64,000 nucleotides of DNA from Avichristensenella sp031549905 (GCA_031549905.1 JAVBPC010000019.1:1-64000); one strand, 5' to 3'; shown: positions 7,446 through 16,872, counted from the stretch's first letter. The notes: a model not told the origin generated them from the letters alone. Made by a program: numbers and translations.

Positions 7446-8249
7446 TCAGTGGCGTAAAAACCAATCAATCGCCTCCGCGACCCCGTCATGCTCATGATCC
7501 GGCGCGATGTGATCCGCAATTGCTTTCAGTTCATCCACGGCATTGTCCACTGCCACCGCGTACCCTGCCGTCTCCAGCATTGAAAGATCATTCTCCGCGT
7601 TGCCGACAGCCAGCGTGTTTTTCAGCGGTATGCCGTAATAGGCCGCCGCCGCGGCAAGCCCCGTCCCCTTGCTTACATCCTTCACATGGCATTCCACGCT
7701 GGTGAGGAAGTCCCCCTCGCCAACGACGGTGCCAAGCGCATCGATGCACTGGCGCAGCTGTCGCTCATGTTCCGACGTAAACCTGCCGTGAATCTCGATT
7801 TTCAGGATGCGGCTGTTTTCATCAACCTGTGTGGGAAACGGTGTATCCAGGTGCTTAACGGGGCATTCGTTTGCTTTATAGTAGCGAAAAGTGTCATGCA
7901 TCCATGCGCTGTACAGCATATTATCCGCGTAGACGCTGAAAGGCAGCTTCATCAGCTGCGCCAACGCCGCCAGATGGCGGGTATCGCCAAGTGACATGTA
8001 CCGCGCCACAATATCCTCGCCGGCAGCAGTCGTCACCTGCGCGCCGTTTCCACAAACCAGCACATCATGAACGCCCGCCATCTTCGCGATCAGCCGCACG
8101 CCCGCATGGTAGCGCCCGGAGCATAGGACGACCGGGATGCCCAGCGCCTTTGCACGGTCAATGGCCGCCTGGTTTTTTGCGGATATTTTCCTGTTTTGGT
8201 CCAGCAGCGTGCCGTCCAGATCCAGCGCGATTAACCTTCTTTTTTCCAT
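7446..8249 (-). CDS. Cof-type HAD-superfamily phosphatase
   Basis: A 267-residue HAD hydrolase of the Cof/type IIB group. Motif I is LIALDLDGTLLD (residues ~6-17, nucleophile Asp), motif II is VVLCSGR, and the C-terminal motif IV is LAVGNAENDLSMLETAGYAVAV. Such enzymes dephosphorylate sugar phosphates, flavin or PLP intermediates; here a sugar phosphate is most likely from context. The ATG at 8249 starts one base after the upstream isomerase stop and has only a weak ribosome site, suggesting coupled translation. A longer open frame upstream to 8381 reads into the isomerase gene and is spurious. Confidence 0.9.
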   Translation of the reverse strand: MEKRRLIALDLDGTLLDQNRKISAKNQAAIDRAKALGIPVVLCSGRYHAGVRLIAKMAGVHDVLVCGNGAQVTTAAGEDIVARYMSLGDTRHLAALAQLMKLPFSVYADNMLYSAWMHDTFRYYKANECPVKHLDTPFPTQVDENSRILKIEIHGRFTSEHERQLRQCIDALGTVVGEGDFLTSVECHVKDVSKGTGLAAAAAYYGIPLKNTLAVGNAENDLSMLETAGYAVAVDNAVDELKAIADHIAPDHEHDGVAEAIDWFLRH

Positions 8250-8250
8250 G

Positions 8251-9132
8251 TTACGCGCCGCCAAGCCCGATGAGATATTCCCCCACTTCCACCGTGTGGC
8301 GAAGCGCCGTCTGCCGCAGGGGTGGCGGCACCCGGTCCAGGAACGGCGTGATCTCGTAAGTGAAATCGCCCGTATATCCAATCTCTTTCAGCACAGCCAC
8401 CAACGGCGGCCAATCCATCGTGCCGTAGAATGGCAGCAGGTGGTCATCCTTGACGCCGTGGTTATCGGCCACATGCACGGCCTTCAGGCGCTTTCCGCCG
8501 ATCTCGCGCAGGCTTTCCACCTGATCCATTCCGACCAGGTTTGCATGGCCAAAGTCCCAGCACACGCCCACAACGGCCGGGTCAAACGCATCCACCAGGG
8601 ATAGCAGCTGTTCCGTGGATGCGGTAAACGTGCGCTGCCGGGGCGTCGGATCAAACATGTTTTCCAGCGTCACACCCACGCCGTGCTTTGCCGCCATTTC
8701 TATGAACGGCATTAGGTAGCGTATATTCCCTTCCAGCGACAGCCTGTCCAAATACCCGCCGTGCGTCGAGGCCGTACCCGCATGCATCGTCATCCAGGGC
8801 ACGCCCAGCATGGCGGATGCGATGATGCTGCGCCGAATCATCTCTTCGTGGAATTCCATGTTTTCCGCATTGGGGTTTAGAAAATTGAAAAAATGCGCGT
8901 GAGATTGCGAAAACACCATGCCAAGGTCCGCCGCCAATGCGCCCACGCGCTCCGTCCACGCCTGCCAGTCATCCTGTGCAAGCGGCATGCCGGAGTTTGA
9001 CATATCGCAAAAGTTCATATCCAGCACGCGGTATCCCGCCGCATGGCAGGCGGTGATGCATTCCTCCATGGAAACAACACCCTGCACGCGTTCGAAGCGG
9101 TCCATAATGTTCGTCGATGTCGACAGCCTCAT
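8251..9132 (-). CDS. Sugar phosphate isomerase/epimerase (AP_endonuc_2 TIM barrel)
   Basis: A 293-residue TIM-barrel protein of the xylose isomerase-like/AP endonuclease 2 family. Visible blocks are FSQSHAHFFNF near residue 80, MTMHAGTA near 120, VTLENMF near 158, VGVCWDFGHANLVG near 190 and LKAVHVADNHG near 220. These carry the metal ligands Glu, Asp and His of the family. Members isomerise or epimerise sugars such as tagatose, psicose or inosose; the substrate cannot be read here. ATG 9132 follows AGGAGGATTCATC; the TTG at 9150 lies inside that site. It sits between the permease genes and the HAD phosphatase. Confidence 0.85.
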   Translation of the reverse strand: MRLSTSTNIMDRFERVQGVVSMEECITACHAAGYRVLDMNFCDMSNSGMPLAQDDWQAWTERVGALAADLGMVFSQSHAHFFNFLNPNAENMEFHEEMIRRSIIASAMLGVPWMTMHAGTASTHGGYLDRLSLEGNIRYLMPFIEMAAKHGVGVTLENMFDPTPRQRTFTASTEQLLSLVDAFDPAVVGVCWDFGHANLVGMDQVESLREIGGKRLKAVHVADNHGVKDDHLLPFYGTMDWPPLVAVLKEIGYTGDFTYEITPFLDRVPPPLRQTALRHTVEVGEYLIGLGGA

Positions 9133-9146
9133 GATGAATCCTCCTG

Positions 9147-10043
9147 TCAACCCTTAATTGAGCCAACCATAACGCCCTTCACAAAATAGCGCTGAAGCAG
9201 CGGGTACAGCAGCAACATCGGTAGGCTGGATACGATGATCACCGCGTATTTCAGCGTTTCGTACAGCAGCAGGTCGCCCACCGTATCCACGATTTCCGCG
9301 CCCATCTTTTCCTGGCCAAAACCCTGCAGCAGGACCTCGCGCAGCACCAGCGACAGCGGATACTTCCCCCTGTCTTTGAGGTAAAGCAGCGCGTTGAAGT
9401 ACGAGTTCCAGTGATCCACGCCGTAGAAGAGGATCATCACCGCGATGATTGGCATCGCAAGCGGAAGCACAATGCGAAGCAACGTGCCGATGTTGCTGCA
9501 GCCGTCAATATACGCCGACTCGCAGATTTCCTCCGGAATCGAGTTTTGAAAATAGGTGCGCATGATGACAAGATTCCACGCGCTGACGGCGCCCGGCAGT
9601 ATTAGCGCCGCAATGGAGTTATAAAGCCCCAGCTGTTTGATCAGCAGGAAATTGGGTACCATGCCGCCGGAGAAAAACATGGTGATCGTAAACAGAACGG
9701 TCAGCAGGCTGCGCCCGCGGAAATCCTTTTTGGAAAGCGGATACGCCACGGCAATGGTCATCACAAGGTTTATCGTTGTGCCTATCAGCGTGTAAAAAAG
9801 CGTATTCCGGTACCCGATGAGCATGCTCGTGTTCCTCGCCACCGCGCGGTACGCCGTCAGTGTAAAGCCCTTGGGGAACAGAATCACATTGCCCTTGATC
9901 ACCTGCATCGGGTCGCTGAAAGATGCGCTGACCGCGTACAGCAGCGGATACAGCGTGATTAGCAGCGCCAGCGTGGCCAGCAGATACGTTACAATGGAAA
10001 AGCCGACATCTTCCGGCGATTGCCGGATTTTGCGCTTATGCAT
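9147..10043 (-). CDS. Carbohydrate ABC transporter permease (LplC/MalG type)
   Basis: A 298-residue inner-membrane protein with about six transmembrane helices. The binding-protein-dependent transport EAA loop is seen as EEICESAYIDGCSNIGTLLRIVLPLAMP. Residues near the N-terminus (TYLLATLALLITLYPLLYAVSASFSDP) and the C-terminal end (LQRYFVKGVMVGSIKG) are typical of the LplC subgroup, which imports complex sugars or aminosugars. The ATG at 10043 follows GAGGAGGG; an upstream ATG at 10061 precedes that site. It lies 11 bp behind the partner permease. No ATPase gene is present, so a shared MsmX/UgpC-type ATPase is expected elsewhere. Confidence 0.93.
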   Translation of the reverse strand: MHKRKIRQSPEDVGFSIVTYLLATLALLITLYPLLYAVSASFSDPMQVIKGNVILFPKGFTLTAYRAVARNTSMLIGYRNTLFYTLIGTTINLVMTIAVAYPLSKKDFRGRSLLTVLFTITMFFSGGMVPNFLLIKQLGLYNSIAALILPGAVSAWNLVIMRTYFQNSIPEEICESAYIDGCSNIGTLLRIVLPLAMPIIAVMILFYGVDHWNSYFNALLYLKDRGKYPLSLVLREVLLQGFGQEKMGAEIVDTVGDLLLYETLKYAVIIVSSLPMLLLYPLLQRYFVKGVMVGSIKG

Positions 10044-10054
10044 AGCCACCCTCC

Positions 10055-11005
10055 TCACCATAGGCTTGTCTCCGAAACGGATCTGGCAATGCGGTTGACG
10101 CACAGCAGCATCACCAGGTTGATCACCGAGTTGAACAGGTTCACCGCCGTGGAATAGCTGTACTGGCTGTTCACCATGCCCACCTCATACACATAAGTGG
10201 AAATGACCTGTGAGCGCGTCAGGTTCAGGTCGTTTTGCATCAGGAACACCTTTTCAAACCCAACGTTCATGATGGAACCGCAGTCGCGGATCAGCATGAT
10301 GATCGCGGTGGGCGCAATGGCGGGAAGCGTAACATACAGCATGATTTTCAGCCTGCTGGCACCATCGATGCGCGCGGCCTCATACAGCTGCGGGTCAACG
10401 CTGGCAAGCGCCGCCATATAGATGATCGAGCCCCACCCGGCCGCCTTCCAAATGTGCGACAGCACAAAGATGGTCTGAAAAGAGCCCGCCTCTGCCATGA
10501 AATTGCGGCTGGTACCGCCAAGGCGTATCATCAGATTATTGAGCAGGCCCGTTTTCGGGTACAGAAATGCATCAATAAGGCCCACCATGACCACGGTGGA
10601 AAGAAAATACGGCGCATAAGTGACCGTCTGAACCAGCTTTTTGTAGTGCTTCGACTGAAGTTCATTGAGCACCAATGCCAGAATGATCGGTATCGGAAAG
10701 GACACGACAAGCTGGTACAGGCTCAGGCTCACCGTGTTCCACAGAATGTCCGAAAAATTATACGCGCGGAAGAAGCGCTCAAAATGGGCAAACCCAACCC
10801 ATTTGCTGCCGAATATGCCGCGCGTTGGGGAAAAGTTTTCAAAAGCGATAACGGTGCCGTACATTGGCCCATATTTAAAAACAACCAGCCATATGACAAC
10901 AGGAAGCACCAACAAATATAGATCCCAATACTTGATCAGGGATTTCCGAACAGGAAACCTACCCGTCTGTTTCTTTTGTGGAGCGATTCCAGCGTTATCC
11001 ACCAC
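10055..11005 (-). CDS. Carbohydrate ABC transporter permease (LplB type)
   Basis: A 316-residue permease with six predicted membrane helices and the EAA loop LYEAARIDGASRLKIMLYVTLPAIAPT. The N-terminal WDLYLLVLPVVIWLVVFKYGPMYG and FEKVFLMQNDLN are characteristic of the LplB branch. It pairs with the LplC-type subunit to form the channel. The start is a GTG at 11005, six bases after AAAGGAGGG; the TTG further upstream lies ahead of that site. The gene lies 93 bp after the solute-binding protein gene. Confidence 0.92.
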   Translation of the reverse strand: MVDNAGIAPQKKQTGRFPVRKSLIKYWDLYLLVLPVVIWLVVFKYGPMYGTVIAFENFSPTRGIFGSKWVGFAHFERFFRAYNFSDILWNTVSLSLYQLVVSFPIPIILALVLNELQSKHYKKLVQTVTYAPYFLSTVVMVGLIDAFLYPKTGLLNNLMIRLGGTSRNFMAEAGSFQTIFVLSHIWKAAGWGSIIYMAALASVDPQLYEAARIDGASRLKIMLYVTLPAIAPTAIIMLIRDCGSIMNVGFEKVFLMQNDLNLTRSQVISTYVYEVGMVNSQYSYSTAVNLFNSVINLVMLLCVNRIARSVSETSLW

Positions 11006-11098
11006 ATTGATCCCTCCTTTTGACAAAAGGGATCCGTCCCCCTTCCCCCTTGGAAAGAAGGACGGATCATCAAGACACTATTGGATTGTTTTGCCGGA

Positions 11099-12658
11099 TC
11101 AGTCCTTGCTGCGCAGATATGCGTTGTTGACGATCTCCAGGAGCTTTGGCGCGCCCATCTTGTCAATCTGCTCGACGTACTGATCCCAGTCGTCAAAAGA
11201 GGCCTCGCCCGTGACAAACGATGCGCGCATTGTGTTCACATAGCTGGAAATATCGGTGCGAATGACGGAGGCTTCCTCGCTCTCCTCTTCCGTATAGGAG
11301 AAGATGGGCCAGATTTCCGCCGGGAAGTACGGTACCATCGCGTGTGCGGCCGCCGCGGGCACGGGCTTCGTCTCGCCGCCGTAAAAGTATTTCTCCATCA
11401 CGATGACCGGATTGCTTCCTCCAACCGTAACATAAGGCGCAACGGCGTTGTCAAAGCTGATACCGCTGGCAACGGACTCATACACCGCATCGATAAAGTC
11501 CAGCTTGCCATCTTCCTTGACGATATAGCTCTTGCCTTCTTCGCCGTAGTTAAACATCTTGACGCCTTCCTCGGTGTAGAAGTAATCCACAAAGCGCAGC
11601 GCAAGCCCGGGGTTTTTGCACGCGGATGTGATCACCCAGTTGCCGATGGTGTGCAGATCGGAACGAACGGGGAACCAGAACTTGTCGCCATCGGGTCCTT
11701 CAAGCGCCTCTTCAAGGCCAACAAAGTTGGCAGCGATGTTTTCCGGGATGTTTGCAAAGTTGGTGTAAATGATCACGCCGTACAGGTCTTCAGCGGCGTT
11801 GGCGGTGTACTGCGCATCCTTCATGGTGAAGATGTCGTTATCCAGCAAGCCTTCCGCATACAGCTTGTTTAGGTAGGTCAGCATATTTTTCCAGGATTCG
11901 GTTGCCGCAAATACGCGCGGATAGCCTGTTTCGGGCTCGGCATCCACCAGCGTATCATGCACGCCGCGGTTTCCGCCGCCAAACGCACCGACCAGCGAGT
12001 AATAGATATAGTTGAAATTCGGCGCGCCAAATGGGATTTCATCAGCCTGGCCGTTGCCGTTAGGGTCATTTGCCTTAAACGCGGCCAGGATATCGTACAG
12101 CTCGTCCGTGGTCGTGGGCATCTCAAGGCCCAGCTTATCCAGCCAGGTTTTGTTGATGAACATCTTTGCGGCAACCTTGTTGGGGATGGATTCGACGATC
12201 TGCGGCAGGGAATAGATGCCGCCGCCCGGCATGGTGATCGCCGCTTCAACGGAAGGGTGTTCCTTCATGTAGGCATAGAAGTTGGGCGCGTACTCTTCCA
12301 GCATGCCGCTGATATCCACCAGTTGGCCCTCGACGCTGCCAAACTTGATCTGGTTGGCGGCGCTGACGGAAAACTTCAGGAACACATCCGGCATCTCGCC
12401 GGAAGCCATGGCCATGCTGAACTTTTCATTTTGCGTGCCGGCCGGGATGTTCTCCCATTCGATGGTCACACCGGTCATCTCCGCGTATGCCTGCCACATG
12501 AGCACCTGCCCAAAATCCGGCTGAGAAGCGGAATTGTTCACCATAATGCGCAGCGTCTCAGGTTCCGTCACCAGCGGGAAAACCGTTTCCGCACTTGCGA
12601 TACCCGTCGCCAGCAGCAGCGCCGCAACAAGCAGCGCAAGCATTCTTGTCTTCTTCAT
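11099..12658 (-). CDS. Extracellular solute-binding protein (LplA-like)
   Basis: A 519-residue exported binding protein of family 1. The signal peptide MKKTRMLALLVAALLLATG ends in ASA-E and has no lipobox cysteine, so it is not predicted to be a lipoprotein. The calcium-type loop NDPNGNGQADEIPFG near residue 200 and the WINKTWLDKLGLEMPTT-like region are typical of LplA proteins. It should capture an oligosaccharide or aminosugar for the two permeases downstream. ATG 12658 follows GAGGAG. It has its own promoter at 12750-12779, inside the gap behind the regulator gene. Confidence 0.92.
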   Translation of the reverse strand: MKKTRMLALLVAALLLATGIASAETVFPLVTEPETLRIMVNNSASQPDFGQVLMWQAYAEMTGVTIEWENIPAGTQNEKFSMAMASGEMPDVFLKFSVSAANQIKFGSVEGQLVDISGMLEEYAPNFYAYMKEHPSVEAAITMPGGGIYSLPQIVESIPNKVAAKMFINKTWLDKLGLEMPTTTDELYDILAAFKANDPNGNGQADEIPFGAPNFNYIYYSLVGAFGGGNRGVHDTLVDAEPETGYPRVFAATESWKNMLTYLNKLYAEGLLDNDIFTMKDAQYTANAAEDLYGVIIYTNFANIPENIAANFVGLEEALEGPDGDKFWFPVRSDLHTIGNWVITSACKNPGLALRFVDYFYTEEGVKMFNYGEEGKSYIVKEDGKLDFIDAVYESVASGISFDNAVAPYVTVGGSNPVIVMEKYFYGGETKPVPAAAAHAMVPYFPAEIWPIFSYTEEESEEASVIRTDISSYVNTMRASFVTGEASFDDWDQYVEQIDKMGAPKLLEIVNNAYLRSKD

Positions 12659-12749
12659 GTGTCTTCTCCTCATCGTAAGCCTCTTTGCCCGCAACCGCTG
12701 CAGCTAGGTTTCGGGCGTACCACTGCTCTCATGCACAAGGTTTGTATAT

Positions 12750-12779
12750 ATTGTAGCGGGTTTGCAGGGCTATTTTCAA
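12750..12779 (-). promoter_or_regulatory. Promoter of the solute-binding protein gene
   Basis: On the minus strand TTGAAA (12779-12774) and TACAAT (12755-12750) are 18 bp apart. It would start a transcript of the transporter genes, independent of the nanE promoter. Confidence 0.55.
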
Positions 12780-12859
12780 TGGCGAGGATTGACAAGTATC
12801 AATAAAACGGCGGATTGAATATCCAATATGCATAGGATGAACAGATCAATTATGTACCA

Positions 12860-15058
12860 TTAGAGGTTTTGTTTTCTGAAATGCATGGGCGTACACTCGT
12901 ACAGCTTCTTGAACTTGCGGGCAAAGTTGGACTCATCAAGGTAGCCGGAAAGGCGGGTTACCTCGTGCAGGGAAAAGGACGTTTCAGCCAGCAGCTGCCG
13001 CGCGTGCTCCATGCGCTTTTGGTCCACATACTGCATAGGGGTACTTCCGGTTTTGCTCTTGAAATATCTGACAAGGTAAGAAGAGGTGATGTTGCATTCC
13101 CCGGCGATGCGCTCAAGGGAAAGATCGTTGTCGCGGTAGTGCGTGTCCATGCATCGCATGATGCGCGCGAGCAGCATATCGCTTTTCGCCTCTCCCGGCA
13201 CTTTGGGCGCGCCTGCAAGCAAGCTGATCAGGGATGCAACGGCTTCCGCGTAATCCGTCGCCGCGGAAGGCTCAGCCAGCACCTGCTGATACAAATCTAA
13301 GGTGGGCTGTGTATCCTCCGGCAGGTCGCCGCAGAAATGGCTGACAATATGATCCAGCAGCCTATAGCTGATGTACCTTTCCCGCGGTGCCAGCACCGGA
13401 TCATCCGCAACAGCCTTGCGCAAAGCATCCCACGCTGCCATCGCCTTGCCGGCGTCGCCGCGCTTCAACGCGTCTGAGATCCTGCGCTTGGCCAGAATGA
13501 ACTGCGGATGCTCGCCCACCAGCAAAAGGTGCGAAAAGTACGTTACAGGCTGCCCCAGCAACAGTCCTTCGCGCGCCGCATGGGATGCCTCCTGGTACTG
13601 CCCGGCAATCTTTTCCGGTGTCATCTGCGTGCTGCTGACGCCAAGGCTCTGCGCCTGAATGCCCGGATACGCAAGGCAACCTGCCAGCGCCGCCTCCAGC
13701 ACCGTTACACCCACCCGCTTTTCATTCAGGTTGATCACCAGATACAGCATGGGCTGGCCGTGTATCAGCGTTCCATAGCAAAGGGAGTCCGCACCGTCCA
13801 GCGCCTCTTCGATTTGCGCAAGCCAGCCATCCGCGCGCGCCGATTCATCTTGCGTTTTGTACATCAGCGCACAGCAGATAAACGCGAGATATGGAAAAGA
13901 TACGCCCGCCTCGGCTGCCGCGCCGCCAATCGCCTCGATATCTTCGTATTGGTTCCAAATCAGGTTGGACAGAAACAGCTGCCTGGCAAGGCGCTGACGC
14001 TTTTCGATTTCATCATCCACAAAGGATTCCAGCACGCGCAGGTCATCCTTCCGCAAAACGGGCGCGCCCTTCTGGTACAGATCGCGGTATTTTGCCAGCA
14101 CATGGCCAAGCGGCGCGTAGTTGCTCAGCGCCACCATCGCGGAGGATAGGATCACGACCAACAGCGCGCTGACCAGCAGCACGGCAAAGAAAAGCCGGTT
14201 GCCGTTGTACTCGCGGTACAGGGTACCCTGATTCCAGCGGGCGACAAATCGCCAGTTGTTCATGGGCAGGGTTTCATCAGCGTAGGCAAACCCGTCCTTG
14301 CTATGGTATACCGTCTCTATCGCCTCTTCGGGCAAAGAAATATCCTGCGTGTCATTACCATGGTACGCATATACTAGGCGGTCGTTTTCCATCAAATACA
14401 CGTTTTCAAACTGTCCTGAAAGCGCATTTTTGAAAATTGCGTCCATGCTGCTTTTTTCAATATAAAAGGTGACAAATGCAACCGGCTGCGTGGACATGAC
14501 GGGCAGGCTGTAGACAAACGCCAGCCTTGGGACAGGGTTGATGATGGAAACCAGATTCCATGCGGGAACCGTGTTGACCGTCTGTTTTGCCTGTTGCAGG
14601 GCGAACGCTTCCAGGTCAAAGTCCTTTGTGGTGTAGATGTACTTGGCGTACATCTCCTTGGAATACCTTCCCCGGCTGGAAAAGATGTTTTCCGTATCCA
14701 GCAGGCTTTCGTACGCGATGTCGCTGATGAATGTGTTGCACGATACATAGCGGTCCAGCGTTTTTTGAATGATGGTCTTTTCCGCTTGCGTGCGCCCCAT
14801 CACCGGGGAAAAGGTAAAGCTGTTGTCGGCGCTGATCTCCAGCGTGATGTGCAGCATTTCTTCAAGCTTTCCGGATAGCTGCTCCCGCGCCTTCGCGAGG
14901 CTTTGCTGCACTTCCTGATCAATTGCCGCCTGCTGGCGGGATAGGTTTGTGTTCCAGAAAAAGAATGCCACAAGGCCGAGAAATACGACCATCAAAGCGA
15001 TGATGGAAAAAAAGCTGCGGAGGTAGTACTTTGAGTACAGCAATTCCTTTAGTTTCAT
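12860..15058 (-). CDS. Membrane-bound AraC-family regulator with extracytoplasmic sensor
   Basis: A 732-residue one-component sensor-regulator. One membrane helix lies at ~16-38, an extracytoplasmic Cache-like region runs to ~280, and a second helix at ~285-310 (LFFAVLLVSALLVVILSSAMVAL). A cytoplasmic linker of ~300 residues follows, then an AraC/XylS double helix-turn-helix at ~640-732 (LSLERIAGECNITSSYLVRYFKSKTG and SGYLDESNFARKFKKLY). Such proteins commonly sit next to LplABC transporter genes and activate them in response to a sugar. ATG 15058 is favoured over a GTG at 15064 by spacing from GGAGGT. Confidence 0.88.
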   Translation of the reverse strand: MKLKELLYSKYYLRSFFSIIALMVVFLGLVAFFFWNTNLSRQQAAIDQEVQQSLAKAREQLSGKLEEMLHITLEISADNSFTFSPVMGRTQAEKTIIQKTLDRYVSCNTFISDIAYESLLDTENIFSSRGRYSKEMYAKYIYTTKDFDLEAFALQQAKQTVNTVPAWNLVSIINPVPRLAFVYSLPVMSTQPVAFVTFYIEKSSMDAIFKNALSGQFENVYLMENDRLVYAYHGNDTQDISLPEEAIETVYHSKDGFAYADETLPMNNWRFVARWNQGTLYREYNGNRLFFAVLLVSALLVVILSSAMVALSNYAPLGHVLAKYRDLYQKGAPVLRKDDLRVLESFVDDEIEKRQRLARQLFLSNLIWNQYEDIEAIGGAAAEAGVSFPYLAFICCALMYKTQDESARADGWLAQIEEALDGADSLCYGTLIHGQPMLYLVINLNEKRVGVTVLEAALAGCLAYPGIQAQSLGVSSTQMTPEKIAGQYQEASHAAREGLLLGQPVTYFSHLLLVGEHPQFILAKRRISDALKRGDAGKAMAAWDALRKAVADDPVLAPRERYISYRLLDHIVSHFCGDLPEDTQPTLDLYQQVLAEPSAATDYAEAVASLISLLAGAPKVPGEAKSDMLLARIMRCMDTHYRDNDLSLERIAGECNITSSYLVRYFKSKTGSTPMQYVDQKRMEHARQLLAETSFSLHEVTRLSGYLDESNFARKFKKLYECTPMHFRKQNL

Positions 15059-15082
15059 GCGCACTGCACCTCCGCGATCGCG

Positions 15083-15994
15083 TTATCCGTATATGGTGAG
15101 CCACTGCCGAACCGCGCCGAGCATGCCCGCGCTGTTTCTAAGCGCCGCCGCTTCTACGCGCAGGCCATCGCCAAATCGTGGCATAACCCGCGCCAACACG
15201 CGCCTGCGAACCTTGTCTATCAAAAGCCCCTGCTGACTGCTGACACCGCCGCCAATCAGCACGATTTCCGGATTGCACAGGTGTATAAGCCCTATAAGCC
15301 CTGCCGCAATCTCATCAATCCATTGGTCAACCACCTTGGCAAGCACCGTGTCCCCCGCCTCCAGCCGCGCAAAAACTTCACGGCCGGTTTTGGGTGCGTC
15401 CGGCATCGCTTCCGCAGCCATGCGCAGCAGCGCCGTCACCGATGCGTACTGCTCATAGCAGCCGATGTTTCCGCAGGTGCACAACTGCCCTCCCGTATGT
15501 GTGGGGAAATGGCCGCCCTCCCCCGCAAAACCGCTGCGCCCGTTGACGATTCGCCCCTCCAGCAGTATCGCGCAGCCGACCCCGGTGCCCAGCGTAACCA
15601 TCACGGCATCGCGGCAGCCCTGCGCACCCCCGCGCCAGGCTTCGCCCATCAGCGCGCAGTTGACATCATTCATCACAGTGGCAGGCACGGCAAACGCATC
15701 GGCAAACGCCTGCATGACGGGCGCGCCTTCCCAACCGGGCAGGTTGCCGCAGGTGCCGGCCACCACGCCGTGCCGCACATCAATCTGCCCCGTAGCGGAT
15801 ATGCCGATCCCCTCCGGCTGCAAGCTATGCTCGTGGCAAAAGGCCCGCGCCCGGGCAAGCGCCGTCGTCAGAATCGGAGTACGATATCCGTCATGGTTGA
15901 CGGGCCACTCACCCTGCGCAAGGATAATGCCCCGTACATCTATAGCCGCCAGCTTTACCGCCGTACCGCCGATATCCACACCTAAGAATGGCAT
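15083..15994 (-). CDS. nanK: ROK-family sugar kinase, probable N-acetylmannosamine kinase
   Basis: A 303-residue ROK protein. The phosphate-binding DIGGTAVKLAAID is at residues ~6-18, EGGHFPTH is near 155, and the zinc-binding CTCGNIGCYEQ near 170 is the ROK signature CxCGxxGCxE. There is no N-terminal helix-turn-helix, so it is a kinase, not a repressor. Since it lies 3 bp after nanE, phosphorylation of N-acetylmannosamine at O6 is the best guess; glucose or another hexose is possible. Confidence 0.85.
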   Translation of the reverse strand: MPFLGVDIGGTAVKLAAIDVRGIILAQGEWPVNHDGYRTPILTTALARARAFCHEHSLQPEGIGISATGQIDVRHGVVAGTCGNLPGWEGAPVMQAFADAFAVPATVMNDVNCALMGEAWRGGAQGCRDAVMVTLGTGVGCAILLEGRIVNGRSGFAGEGGHFPTHTGGQLCTCGNIGCYEQYASVTALLRMAAEAMPDAPKTGREVFARLEAGDTVLAKVVDQWIDEIAAGLIGLIHLCNPEIVLIGGGVSSQQGLLIDKVRRRVLARVMPRFGDGLRVEAAALRNSAGMLGAVRQWLTIYG

Positions 15995-15997
15995 ATG

Positions 15998-16696
15998 TTA
16001 CCCTTTCACTGCCTTGGCAAAGCGCGTGGCAATCTCCAGCGGCCTGGTGATCGCCCCGCCAACCACCACGGCGTGCGCGCCTTCCTGCAGCATTTGCCGT
16101 GCCTGCTCCGGAAGGTGTATCTTGCCCTCGGCGATTACGGGAATGTCAAGATTCTGCGCAAGGCGGCGCACCAGTTGGTAGTCCGGGCCATCCGATGCGG
16201 GCGAATACGGCGTGTAGCCGCTGAGCGTTGTGCCAACAAAATCAACACCGCACTTGGCGGCCTCATTGCCCTCTTCGTATGTGGAAATATCCGCCATCAA
16301 CAGGATACCGGGGTACCGCTCGCGCACCCGGCCAATGAACGCTTGCAGCGTTTGCCCACCCACACGCGGGCGGCATGTGCAGTCCGCCGCGATGATCGTT
16401 GCCCCCGCCTCAACAAGGGCATCCACCTCATCAATCGTCGGCGTGATATACACATCGGTATCATGGTAGTTTTTTTTGATCAGGCCGATCACCGGAAGCC
16501 CGGTTTCTTCGCGAATGGCCCGCACATCATGCACGCCGTTCGTGCGGATCGCCACGGCTCCGGCCTGTTTGGCAGCCCTGGCAAAAAGATACATCACCGA
16601 GTTCTCGCCCAGGTACAGCGGCTCGCCCGGAAGCGCCTGGCAAGAGACAATCAGCCCGCCTTTTATCGCCTGAAGCAATGCGGTCTTATCCATCAT
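15998..16696 (-). CDS. nanE: N-acetylmannosamine-6-phosphate 2-epimerase
   Basis: A 232-residue TIM-barrel enzyme. Diagnostic segments are GGLIVSCQALPGEPLY at ~13-28, AGAVAIRTNGVHDVRAI at ~45, PVIGLIKKNYHDTDVYITPT with the catalytic Lys at ~70-90, AADCTCRPR near 105 and TTLSGYTPYS near 150. It converts ManNAc-6-P to GlcNAc-6-P in sialic acid and ManNAc catabolism. It is the first gene of the minus-strand amino-sugar locus. No nanA, nagA or nagB is in the window, so the incoming sugar may be ManNAc itself, or those genes lie elsewhere. ATG 16696 is placed 7 bases after GGAGG. Confidence 0.93.
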   Translation of the reverse strand: MMDKTALLQAIKGGLIVSCQALPGEPLYLGENSVMYLFARAAKQAGAVAIRTNGVHDVRAIREETGLPVIGLIKKNYHDTDVYITPTIDEVDALVEAGATIIAADCTCRPRVGGQTLQAFIGRVRERYPGILLMADISTYEEGNEAAKCGVDFVGTTLSGYTPYSPASDGPDYQLVRRLAQNLDIPVIAEGKIHLPEQARQMLQEGAHAVVVGGAITRPLEIATRFAKAVKG

Positions 16697-16736
16697 GCAG
16701 TATCCTCCAGCAGGAATTTGTTGCCCTTCTCCTTGT

Positions 16737-16764
16737 ATTCTACAGTCAATTTCCCCTCTGTCAA
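16737..16764 (-). promoter_or_regulatory. Promoter of nanE operon
   Basis: TTGACA (16764-16759) and TAGAAT (16742-16737) on the minus strand with a 16-bp spacer. Confidence 0.7.
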
Positions 16765-16786
16765 CCCATTTTGGAGTTTTTTTCTA

Positions 16787-16808
16787 TATTCCAATTTTAA
16801 AAGGAATA
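16787..16808. promoter_or_regulatory. Candidate operator between nanE and the rpiR-type gene
   Basis: The palindrome TATTCC-N10-GGAATA lies between the two divergent promoters, just upstream of the -35 of the regulator gene. It is a plausible binding site for the RpiR-type protein; the assignment is inferred from position. Confidence 0.4.
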
Positions 16809-16814
16809 AATTTC

Positions 16815-16843
16815 TTGATATGGCAGGCAGGCTGCTGTATACT
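16815..16843 (+). promoter_or_regulatory. Promoter of the RpiR-type regulator gene
   Basis: TTGATA (16815-16820), 17 bp, TATACT (16838-16843), 29 bp before the ATG. Confidence 0.75.
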
Positions 16844-16872
16844 ACCCTCAAAAAGTAAGGCAGGCATTTTTC

